DNA of 64,000 bases from Streptomyces cyaneus (GTDB lineage: Bacteria > Actinomycetota > Actinomycetes > Streptomycetales > Streptomycetaceae). The notes beneath the pieces were generated by a model. It was given only the letters and a program-made list of their open reading frames with translations, had not been told where the DNA came from and did no database searches. Location of the stretch: assembly GCF_004028635.1 (NCBI RefSeq), contig NZ_RQJW01000011.1, forward strand, positions 283,059-347,058, written 5' to 3'. Each line of letters starts with the position of its first letter. Within the stretch, counting starts at the first letter, position 1. The position numbers and the translations under genes are program-made. This document shows, one piece after another, positions 8,363 through 15,085 of this stretch.

Positions 8363-8409
8363 TTTTTGTCGTCCCCTTGCTCAACTTGACGATCTCTTGA
8401 CTGGCGGGC

Positions 8410-8440
8410 TTGGCGGTGCCGTGCGCGAGGAGTCTAAGGT
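8410..8440 (+). promoter_or_regulatory. possible promoter of the WXG100-like gene
   Basis: TTGGCG at 8410-8415 and TAAGGT at 8435-8440 with a 19-bp spacer, 52 bp before the ATG at 8493. The spacer is slightly long for a vegetative promoter, so this is a candidate only. Confidence 0.3.
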
Positions 8441-8492
8441 ATCCGTCTGTCGTTCAATATGAAGTGCAGCCAGGGGAGTTCGGGGGAGCGCA

Positions 8493-8819
8493 ATGGAGTT
8501 CGAAACCTTTGATGTGGACACGGGCGTACTCCGCAGGCAGGGTGGGAAGTTCGTCGACCTCGGGGGTGATTTCTCAACCACGTCCAAACGGTTCAAGGAC
8601 AGCCTCGAAGAGCTCGGTGAGCCATGGGCGGACGCGGATTTCGGGGAGATCTTCGGTCAGGTCTACACGCCGATTCGCGACGGAATCTTCACATCGATGG
8701 GAAGTCTCGCGGAACGGCTTCAGAAGATCGGGTACAACCTGCAGGACATGGCGCGTAACTACGACGCATCGGAAACGTCGAACAGTGGCCTGCTGAACGG
8801 AATTTCCGGCGAACTCTAA
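8493..8819 (+). CDS. WXG100-like small secreted protein
   Basis: A 108-residue helical protein starting MEFETFDVDTGVLRRQGG with a GGGGGAG ribosome binding site. It has WXG100 size, no signal peptide and helix-turn-helix hairpin periodicity, with GEPWADADFGEIFG in the turn. It closely parallels the protein at 47135-47536: both carry (D/E)(K)F(G)xVYxx(I/L)RDGxxxSMGSLAERxxxxG. It is followed 20 bp later by the CpnT-like gene 8840-10009, so the two probably form a secreted pair in which this protein acts as the WXG partner. Confidence 0.8.
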   Translation: MEFETFDVDTGVLRRQGGKFVDLGGDFSTTSKRFKDSLEELGEPWADADFGEIFGQVYTPIRDGIFTSMGSLAERLQKIGYNLQDMARNYDASETSNSGLLNGISGEL

Positions 8820-8839
8820 TCAAATACGGGGCTATTGGC

Positions 8840-10009
8840 ATGTCGCTCACTCTGCCCGGCGAGCTTGTCTGGGTGCTCGACCTCCTCGGCTACACCTGGC
8901 CCGAGGCCGATGAAGAAGCACTGCACAAGGTCGCGGAGACCTGGCGGGCTTTCGGCGAGGAGCTCGAAGAGATCCAACAGCACGGGGAAGGCCTCGCGCG
9001 CACGGTCGTCTCCCACAACTTCGGTATGGCTGTTGAGGGTTTCAGCAAGGACTGGGGCGCCTATACCGGCGCGAACGGCGAGGATAGATACCTGCCGGAC
9101 GCCAAGATGGCGTGCGAAGTCATTGCCTTCGCGTTCGACGCGGCCGCGGTGGCGGTGCTCACCGCGAAGGTCGCCGTGATCGTGCAACTCGTCGCCCTGG
9201 CCATCGAGATCATCGCGGCGCAGGCGGCGGCTCCCTTCACCTTCGGACTGTCCGAGGTCGGCGCGCTGGGCGCGACCCAGGCCACGCGCCTGATCGTCCG
9301 CGAGCTGCTGGACAAGCTCAAGAGGGAGGTCATGGAGGCGGTCACCAGAGCCATGGAGCACGCCACCATGGACGCAGTCAAAAAGATCGCCAAGGAGCAG
9401 CTCGAGAAGATCACCAAGGAGAAGGTCAAGCAGTTCGCCAAGGACCAGCTCAAGGAGCAGGGTAAGCAGTTCGTCCAGGAGAAGGTCGTCGACGCCGCCA
9501 AGGAGAAGGCCACAGAGGCCGCCGTCGGAATGGCGCAGAACATCGGCCAGCAGAGCATCGAGACCTACTTCGACGCGCGGTCCGGCGTCGACCTCGGTGA
9601 GACGGCGGACATCGCCAAGACTGCGGCCGGTGACTACGTGGACGGCCTGAAGAACGAGGTCACCGGGGGCGAGGGATCGACCTTCGCCGACTACGTGGAC
9701 CCGACCACGCACGTGAACAACGCCGTGGACGCCGCGACGGAGCGGGTCACCGGGGCGGCCGGGGACCGGGTACAGCATGGTGTCGACGCGCTGGCCGGGC
9801 ACGGTGCCCAGAGCGCGCAGGCGTCCGACGGGGCCGCGGACAGCGCCTCCGGGGCGGGTTCCGGCGGCTCCTCGGACAGCAGGCCGACGTCCAGCAGGGC
9901 CACGGCCACGGCCACCGCCTCCGCGGCAGGCTCCGGTTCATCCGGTTCATCCGGTTCTTCCGGCTCCTCGGGGAACGCGGATGACTGGGCTCGCAACGAG
10001 TTCGGCTGA
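8840..10009 (+). CDS. CpnT-like N-terminal domain protein without a toxin domain
   Basis: A 389-residue protein. Residues 1-225 match the N-terminus of the giant toxin at 35165-39751: LPGELVWVLDLLGYTWPEAD versus LPDELEWVLQMLGYKWPTAN, then APFTFGLSEVGALGATQATR versus APFTFGLSSVAGMGATQAAR. This is the WXG100-related, CpnT-like domain that precedes toxins in actinobacterial type VII effectors. The middle is a Lys/Glu-rich amphipathic helix (about 150-235). The C-terminus is a Gly/Ser/Thr/Ala stalk with four SSG repeats and ends NADDWARNEFG. No warhead is present. It may be a partner, a decoy or a toxin that has lost its tip. It probably shares an operon with 8493-8819 and 10111-10500. Confidence 0.75.
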   Translation: MSLTLPGELVWVLDLLGYTWPEADEEALHKVAETWRAFGEELEEIQQHGEGLARTVVSHNFGMAVEGFSKDWGAYTGANGEDRYLPDAKMACEVIAFAFDAAAVAVLTAKVAVIVQLVALAIEIIAAQAAAPFTFGLSEVGALGATQATRLIVRELLDKLKREVMEAVTRAMEHATMDAVKKIAKEQLEKITKEKVKQFAKDQLKEQGKQFVQEKVVDAAKEKATEAAVGMAQNIGQQSIETYFDARSGVDLGETADIAKTAAGDYVDGLKNEVTGGEGSTFADYVDPTTHVNNAVDAATERVTGAAGDRVQHGVDALAGHGAQSAQASDGAADSASGAGSGGSSDSRPTSSRATATATASAAGSGSSGSSGSSGSSGNADDWARNEFG

Positions 10010-10110
10010 AGCGGCCGCTGCCTCTCGCCGTCGCCTCACCGCACCCACCGCCCGCCCGCGCTGATGCCCTTACCGCCGCCAGGAAACGACAGGAAGGACG
10101 TGCCGCACCC

Positions 10111-10500
10111 ATGACCGTGGACCGGGAGATCCAGGACGAGGAACTCATGGGGATCGCCCAGGACCCCGAGCAGGGCCTGAGGCTGCGCCGCTCCCTGCGC
10201 ACCATCGCCGGTGCGACGTCGCTCGGCCCGGACCTGCGCGAGATGGCGCGGGCCGTGCTGAGCGGGAGCGTCGACATCAAGGACGCCTTCCAGGACCCGC
10301 GCTACACCGAGGCCGTATTCCAGCGGATGCACGAGATGCGCCGGGCGGCCGAGGACCAGACGTACGCGGATCGTCAGCGGTCCAAGGCTCAGTTCGCGGA
10401 ATGGGACGCTCGGCAGCAGGCGGACCTGGACCGAGAGCGTGCCGAGCGGGATGCGCCGGTGCACGACTTCGGGCGGGGCGGGTCGCAGGTTCAGCGCTGA
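10111..10500 (+). CDS. small helical protein of a three-copy type VII-associated family
   Basis: A 129-residue soluble helical protein starting MTVDREIQDEELMGIAQDPE. The pattern LR.SL..LA......L.EMA..VLSG....(K/R)(D/E)A is shared with 10718-11149 and 42424-42852. It also has a charged C-terminal coiled region rich in Arg/Glu/Asp. It lies directly downstream of the CpnT-like gene. The family is always next to exported-type genes in this window and could be a cytosolic chaperone or adaptor, but that is inference. No recognised domain. Confidence 0.65.
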   Translation: MTVDREIQDEELMGIAQDPEQGLRLRRSLRTIAGATSLGPDLREMARAVLSGSVDIKDAFQDPRYTEAVFQRMHEMRRAAEDQTYADRQRSKAQFAEWDARQQADLDRERAERDAPVHDFGRGGSQVQR

Positions 10501-10717
10501 GGGGGCGGCGTCAGCTGGGGCGGCCATGCGCCGGGTCGGCCCCGAGCAGTCGTGCCCGCCGAAGGGGTCCGGTTCGGGAGAAGGGTTTTCGAAGGAGTAA
10601 CGGGTCGTAGCACCCGTCGAGTTGACGCAGCCCATGAGATTCCCGCCGCGGCTGTGTGTTGAAGCGTTCGCAAGTGCGTTGGTAGGTTCACGCCGGTCGA
10701 GACCGCCGACCCTGCCG

Positions 10718-11149
10718 ATGAGGTACCCCTTGGACAGCGCCCCGAACAGTTCCGGTTCCGGCAAGCCCGTGGACGACTCCGAGTTCCTGGAGATGACCCA
10801 GCAGGACCCCGCCCAGGTCAAGGCCCTGCGGCAGTCCCTGGAGCATCTCGCCTCGGGGTTGGGAGGCAATGCGCTCAAGGAGATGGCCCAGGAGGTCCTC
10901 TCCGGACGTATGGGACTCCGGGAAGCGGCCAATGTGTCGGCGTACGCCGAGCAGGCCGTGGAGCAGGCGGCTCCGCTTGCTGAGAAGTGGGCTTCCATGT
11001 CCGACCGTGAGCGTGAGGAACTCGCCGCGGAGGGAGAGCGCCGGCTCGATGACGAGCGGCGGCAAATCGACGACGAGCGGCGTACGGAATCCGAGAACCG
11101 GTCGGGTGCGAAGTCGCGTCACGACGGGCGTGGCTGGTCCTTGTACTGA
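10718..11149 (+). CDS. small helical protein of the same three-copy family
   Basis: About 143 residues, with DDSEFLEMTQQDPAQVKALR and LKEMAQEVLSGRMGLREA matching the family at 10111 and 42424. The C-terminus is a charged coiled-coil stretch of DDERR repeats ending GRGWSLY; the 42424 paralogue ends GGFSLY. The start may be ATG 10718 or TTG 10730. The latter has GAGG at a better distance, and the residues before DSAPNSSGSG look non-conserved. A 10-bp tandem repeat begins inside its last codons (11134 onward). The next gene, 11307-12440, is an exported-type protein. Function unknown. Confidence 0.7.
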   Translation: MRYPLDSAPNSSGSGKPVDDSEFLEMTQQDPAQVKALRQSLEHLASGLGGNALKEMAQEVLSGRMGLREAANVSAYAEQAVEQAAPLAEKWASMSDREREELAAEGERRLDDERRQIDDERRTESENRSGAKSRHDGRGWSLY

Positions 11150-11220
11150 GTGGGCCGTAACCGGTCTCTACCGGTCTCTACCGGTCCCTACTGGTTCCTA
11201 CTGGTCCTTACCGGTCCTTG
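11134..11220 (+). repeat. 10-bp tandem repeat array
   Basis: Six contiguous 10-base units of the form CCGGTCTCTA, with C/T variation, occupy 11161-11220. A related unit, CTGGTCCTTG, sits in the last codons of the upstream gene at 11134-11143. The 17 bases after that unit (TACTGAGTGGGCCGTAA) reappear in altered form after the array (TGCTGAGCGGCCGTGAC), so the array seems to have grown from the 3-prime end of the gene. It lies between two type VII-associated genes. Confidence 0.85.
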
Positions 11221-11306
11221 TGCTGAGCGGCCGTGACTGATGGCGAGTGGCCGTGTCCAGCGGCCGGACGACCGACGGGTCAGCTGATGCAGGCAATGGG
11301 GGAGTT

Positions 11307-12440
11307 TTGAACTTTCATGTAGAACCCGGTGCGATCGACGGCTTCGCGAAGCTGGTGGGGCGTGCCGCGGAAGGCAGTGCGCAGGCCGCCTCGTACACAG
11401 GCACGCACGCGCAGATCGAGAAGGCGCTGGGCGGAGAGGCCTGGGACATGGTCGCGGGGGACCACGACCAATATGTCAGCGAGGCCAAGAAGGCTCTGGA
11501 GAAGGTGAAGAGCCTTCTGGAGGCGTCCGAGAAGGAATTGGTGGGCACGGCCAAGTACTACCGGGAGACGGACAGCGACGAGGCGGCCAAACTCGACGCC
11601 ACCTATCCGGGTTCCAAGGTTTCGGGCGGCGGTTCCGGAGGCGATTCACACGACTTCTCCGACGCCAGTGACGCCGTGGACACGCTGAAGCCGCCGGGCG
11701 GGGACAGCGAAAACCCCCTCGTCAAGTACGGGTCGGGCCATGCGGACGAGTACAAGATGAGCCCGGTGCAGAAGACACTCGGCACCGCCCTCGATCTGGG
11801 CAGCCCCTCGGCGATGGCCGTGGAGGCGTCCAAGTTGCTCTTCGACTTCGACCCCTTCGGCGTCTGCACGAACTGGGTGTTCGGGGACTGGAACTCGTAC
11901 AACGACTGCTCCGACGTATGGGGCAATCTCGCGTCGTTCTGCGACGCGGTGGCCGCCAATGTGCGCAAGGGCACTCAGAACGTCGGTCTCAGTTGGGACG
12001 GCAACGCCGCGGACGCCGCCACCGTGTACTTCGACGAGTTCACCAAGAAACTCGACGAGATCAAGGAGACCTTCAAGTCTCTGCAGGACTGCTATTCGCA
12101 GGCGGCTCAGACGGCGTTCCAGTTCGCGGAATTCCTCAAGTCGTTCCTCGTGATGTTCTGCGACCTGCTCGTCATCTGGCTGGTCAACCTGCTCGCGGCG
12201 CAGGCCGTCAACGCGATCCCCGTCGGCGGGCAGGCCGCATCGGTGGCCATGTTCGCGCTGGCCGCGGCGCAGGCCATCCGGCTCATGCAGATGTGGGCCG
12301 AGGCGGCCAAGGCGTTCGACACATTCGCGTCGATCATGGGCGCCATCGGCGTGGCCATTTCCTCGGCCGTCAACGGGTTCTCGGCGGCGGACGGATTTCC
12401 CCAGGTGGGCACCGGTGGCTACGATCACGCCGCGGTGTAG
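11307..12440 (+). CDS. WXG100-type exported protein with hydrophobic C-terminal helices
   Basis: A 377-residue protein, best started at TTG 11307 (LNFHVEPGAIDGFAKLVG) because GGGGGAG lies immediately upstream; the ORF can extend to 11247. Residues 1-110 are a helical hairpin with KALGGEAWDMVAGDHDQY. A Gly/Ser linker follows, and residues 190-300 form a second WXG-like hairpin (NVGLSWDGNAADAATVYFDE carries a W-D-G turn). Hydrophobic helices follow at about 300-360. This dual-WXG layout suits a type VII substrate that may insert in membranes. No catalytic motif is recognised. Confidence 0.75.
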   Translation: MNFHVEPGAIDGFAKLVGRAAEGSAQAASYTGTHAQIEKALGGEAWDMVAGDHDQYVSEAKKALEKVKSLLEASEKELVGTAKYYRETDSDEAAKLDATYPGSKVSGGGSGGDSHDFSDASDAVDTLKPPGGDSENPLVKYGSGHADEYKMSPVQKTLGTALDLGSPSAMAVEASKLLFDFDPFGVCTNWVFGDWNSYNDCSDVWGNLASFCDAVAANVRKGTQNVGLSWDGNAADAATVYFDEFTKKLDEIKETFKSLQDCYSQAAQTAFQFAEFLKSFLVMFCDLLVIWLVNLLAAQAVNAIPVGGQAASVAMFALAAAQAIRLMQMWAEAAKAFDTFASIMGAIGVAISSAVNGFSAADGFPQVGTGGYDHAAV

Positions 12441-12461
12441 CGGAGAGGGCGGACAGGAGAA

Positions 12462-12746
12462 ATGGGTTTCCTTGGCGGGGTCGACGACCTGGAGCGTTTC
12501 CTCACACGTTCGTGCTACCTGAGCATCGCGTCCGTCCCGGCCTGCTGGGGCCTCATGGTCTTCCTCATCAGTGATGCCGGCTGGCACTTCAGCTTTCTGC
12601 TCAGTGCCGTCGTCCCGCTGATCGCCGCCTACCTGGGGATCCGTGCCAAACGGGAAATTCATACGGGGATGTCGGCTACGGCTTTCGGACTCGCCCTCGT
12701 TTCACTGCCGTTGATGCTTGGGTTGGCGTACCTCGAGGGCTTGTGA
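12462..12746 (+). CDS. small membrane protein with three hydrophobic segments
   Basis: A 94-residue protein starting MGFLGGVDDLERFLTRSCYL 22 bp after the previous gene, with AGGAG before the ATG. The hydrophobic segments CWGLMVFLIS, FLLSAVVPLIAAYLGI and AFGLALVSLPLMLGLAYL suggest three membrane spans. The layout recalls small DUF4190-like actinobacterial proteins but no defining motif is seen. It probably belongs to the operon of the exported protein 11307-12440. Confidence 0.7.
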   Translation: MGFLGGVDDLERFLTRSCYLSIASVPACWGLMVFLISDAGWHFSFLLSAVVPLIAAYLGIRAKREIHTGMSATAFGLALVSLPLMLGLAYLEGL

Positions 12747-12747
12747 C

Positions 12748-12814
12748 GCGAGTGACGAGTGACGCGAGTGATTGAGTGGTGCGAGTGATTGAGTGGCGCG
12801 AGTGACTGAGTCGT
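12748..12814 (+). repeat. 17-bp tandem repeat after a stop codon
   Basis: Units GCGAGTGATTGAGTGGT, GCGAGTGATTGAGTGGC and GCGAGTGACTGAGTCGT begin at 12764, 12781 and 12798, a period of 17 bases. A shorter variant precedes them at 12748. The array fills the gap between the stop at 12746 and the next promoter. It contains no ORF. Confidence 0.8.
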
Positions 12815-12866
12815 GTGATTGGCGTGATTGGCTGGGCGTGTGACGGTGCCGGCGGGTCCGTGTCGA

Positions 12867-12872
12867 TAGGCT
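12867..12872 (+). promoter_or_regulatory. -10 box of a probably leaderless gene
   Basis: TAGGCT at 12867-12872 ends 8 bases before the ATG at 12881, and no ribosome binding site lies between. The paralogous gene at 40637 has TACGCT at the same distance. This geometry fits transcription starting at the A of the start codon. Confidence 0.5.
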
Positions 12873-12880
12873 CCACTGCC

Positions 12881-13288
12881 ATGACTACGCATGGCGGTAA
12901 CGCGGCGCACAGTTCGGATGGGGCGGGCGGGGCGGGTGGGCAGCCGCTGTCTTCCGGTCCCGGGGTGAGCGCGGACGAGCTGCGGGCGCAGTTCCAGGCC
13001 CAGGGCCGGCCGGGGCTCGCGGAGGATCGGCGACGCGGTGCGCGGCAGGCACGTGGGATGTACGCGGCGCTCGCCGGGTTGGTCGCCGTCATCTGCCTCG
13101 TCCTGATCGGCGTACGTCTCGGGCAGGGCGATGCACTGGGGGTCTGGGTCGCCACGTATGCCGTGGGGGTGGCCCTCGGTGGTTGGGGCTTCGTGCTCGC
13201 CCGGATCGGTCACACGCGCTGGGCGATGATGGTCACCTGTATTGCGGCAGCGCTGGCCGGTCTCGGCGACAGCCCCGCTTTCCGCTGA
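12881..13288 (+). CDS. small membrane protein (MTTHG family)
   Basis: A 135-residue protein starting MTTHGGNAAHSSDGAGGAGG. A flexible N-terminus is followed by SADELRAQFQAQGRPGLAED, then three membrane spans (about residues 60-80, 88-108 and 112-130). It is a clear paralogue of 40637-41032, which also starts MTTHG and has GADELTARFQGQADPGFARQ plus the RxGxTRxAMM motif before the last span. The start at 12881 is supported by this paralogue and by a -10 box 8 bases upstream (probably leaderless). Function unknown. Confidence 0.75.
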   Translation: MTTHGGNAAHSSDGAGGAGGQPLSSGPGVSADELRAQFQAQGRPGLAEDRRRGARQARGMYAALAGLVAVICLVLIGVRLGQGDALGVWVATYAVGVALGGWGFVLARIGHTRWAMMVTCIAAALAGLGDSPAFR

Positions 13289-13416
13289 GGCGGGTCGGCC
13301 GGAGGTGGAGTCGACGAGCGTACGTCTGCGCGCACCCGCGGCTGCGGGCCGGGGTTCGGCTCAGCTACCGACCGGGGACCAGGCGGTGGCCGCCCGGACC
13401 GGCATCTGAAGAAGCG

Positions 13417-14184
13417 TCACGGCTGGCGGCGCCGGTTACCGATGAGGTGGGCGATGCCCCAAGCGGCGGCCGCAGCGAGCACGAGGCCGAGCGGGGAGAA
13501 CCAGTCGACTTCGCCGGAGTTGTCGGTCCACCATGCCTTGGCCGGCCAGAAGGGCTCATACCTCACCAGGTCCCAGACAGCACCACCTCCCCGGCTCTCG
13601 GCGAGGACGAGCACGATGGCGTTGGTGTAGCCGAAGAGCGCGCCCAGCGCGGCTATGACGGCCCCCCAGACGTGGGCTGCGGTGTTGCGGTGACCCACCA
13701 GGCCGATCAACCAGCCGACAATCGCCCCGTTGAGCAGTGCGTGGCCCAGGTAGAGGGTGTTGGCCGTCGTGATCGACTGGTCCTTGTACGTGGCCAGGAT
13801 GAGACCGCTGTAGAGCAGCGAGACGATGACCGAGGCGAAGAACCCGAGGAAGACCGCGCCGACCGGATGACCGCTTGCGTTCGGCCGCTGCCCGAAAGGG
13901 GGCGCCTGGAACGGTGGTGCGGCGTGCATCGGATACATCGGTTGCATCGGCGGTTGTCCCGGAACAGGTGCCATTCCGGGGTGCATTGGGGGCTGGCCCG
14001 GGGCAGGCGGCGGCCCGGCCTGCATCGGGGGTTGGCCAGGGGCCTGCACCGGGGGCTGCCCCGGAACCGGCGGGGGGCCGAACCCCGGTGCCTGCTGTGG
14101 CGGAGCGGGCTGGTTGTACGGGTTGTCGGGGGCCTGCGGAGGCTGTGAAGGCGGCGGTGGCGGTTGGAACGGCGGCTGACTCAT
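13417..14184 (-). CDS. Pro-rich four-span membrane protein
   Basis: A 255-residue protein. Residues 1-105 are a Pro/Gln/Gly/Met-rich cytosolic tail with repeats of PGQPP(M/V)Q. Four membrane spans follow at about 108-132, 146-166, 172-195 and 228-248; a Trp-rich external loop (YEPFWPAKAWWTDNSGEVDW) lies before the last. Pro-rich cytosolic tails are shared with 4004, 5476 and 41069 gene products in this window. The gene is convergent with 12881-13288. No enzymatic motif is seen. Confidence 0.7.
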   Translation of the reverse strand: MSQPPFQPPPPPSQPPQAPDNPYNQPAPPQQAPGFGPPPVPGQPPVQAPGQPPMQAGPPPAPGQPPMHPGMAPVPGQPPMQPMYPMHAAPPFQAPPFGQRPNASGHPVGAVFLGFFASVIVSLLYSGLILATYKDQSITTANTLYLGHALLNGAIVGWLIGLVGHRNTAAHVWGAVIAALGALFGYTNAIVLVLAESRGGGAVWDLVRYEPFWPAKAWWTDNSGEVDWFSPLGLVLAAAAAWGIAHLIGNRRRQP

Positions 14185-14409
14185 CGAATTCCCACGGAGT
14201 GAACTGACTGGAGCAGCAAGCTATCAGTGAGATCAGGAGGGGCCCGTCGGAGCAGGAGCGGGCGGCGTGAAGGGTGCTGCCGCCGAGCGGTTTGACCTGT
14301 GCGAGCCGACCTCGCCAAGATCTCCGGAGCCGTGGACGGAGCCGTGGTCCGAGCCGTGGCCGCAGCCAAGGTCGGCGCACGAGCATCACACAGAGGAACG
14401 GGGCAGCAA

Positions 14410-15003
14410 TTGAAGACCGACGCGAGCGGCGGGCAGAACCTGCGGAAGGCCGGAACAGGAGGGCCCCGCATCGGCTTCGCCGCTGCGAAACGGGGCGTCG
14501 GCAGCCGTATAGGTTCCGGAGTGCTGGGCATTCTCGCCCTGCTCTTTGCCCTGATCCTCGTCGGTTCGGGCTACGAGGAAGGTCCCAGGAAGGTGTCCGG
14601 CGGCACTCAGGGGACGATCACCGTCGAGCGTTGCGGCATGGACATCATCGGGGACGACGTGGAGTGCTCCGGCACCTTCCGCTCCGACGATGGCAAACTC
14701 CGCTCCGAGGTGGAGGACTTCGAGCCTGGTGAGGACTCCACCAAGGGCGAGAAGTACCAGGCGGTGGTTGACGACACGGGGTATTTCAGGCGCGGCACCA
14801 TCGCCTCGTTCTACGTCGAGGCTGTTCGGTTCTGGTGCGTCGCCGCCGCCATGTTCGGAGTGGCGGTCTTCCCGCTGAGTGCCGCCTTCCGCCGCGAGAA
14901 CCGCGTCATGCGGCGCGGGACGTTCATCACCGGCCTCAGCCTGCTTTTTGGCGGCCTGCTGGGCTGTGGTGTCTGTGTCCTGGTGAACTCCGTGTTCATG
15001 TAG
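14410..15003 (+). CDS. polytopic membrane protein with cysteine-bearing external loop (paralogue)
   Basis: About 197 residues from TTG 14410 (LKTDASGGQNLRKAGTGG); the ORF is open to GTG 14299, but the extra 37 residues look unconserved. A span at about 35-56 precedes the loop with QGTITVERCGMDIIGDDVEC and SGTFRSDDGKLRSEVEDF. Two spans follow at about 140-160 and 172-195. The C....CSGTF..DDG pattern places it with 7160, 7781 and 41704. It precedes the short SUKH-4 gene by 82 bp in the same direction. Function unknown. Confidence 0.7.
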   Translation: MKTDASGGQNLRKAGTGGPRIGFAAAKRGVGSRIGSGVLGILALLFALILVGSGYEEGPRKVSGGTQGTITVERCGMDIIGDDVECSGTFRSDDGKLRSEVEDFEPGEDSTKGEKYQAVVDDTGYFRRGTIASFYVEAVRFWCVAAAMFGVAVFPLSAAFRRENRVMRRGTFITGLSLLFGGLLGCGVCVLVNSVFM

Positions 15004-15073
15004 CGGTCTTCAGCTGGGGTTGGGGGGCTTGGGGCTGCGAGGTCTGCGCGGGGCCGTTGTCAGTGGTGGGTGC

Positions 15074-15079
15074 CAGGAT
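15074..15079 (+). promoter_or_regulatory. -10-like box just before a start codon
   Basis: The sequence CAGGATGGCCGTATG places an AGGAT box ending 6 bases before the ATG at 15086. This is a common arrangement for leaderless Streptomyces genes. No ribosome binding site is visible in the gap. Confidence 0.35.
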
Positions 15080-15085
15080 GGCCGT

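Noticed and set aside
11134..11220. Short regular repeats considered as a CRISPR array
   Set aside because: Units are 10 bases, contiguous and without spacers; no cas genes are present.
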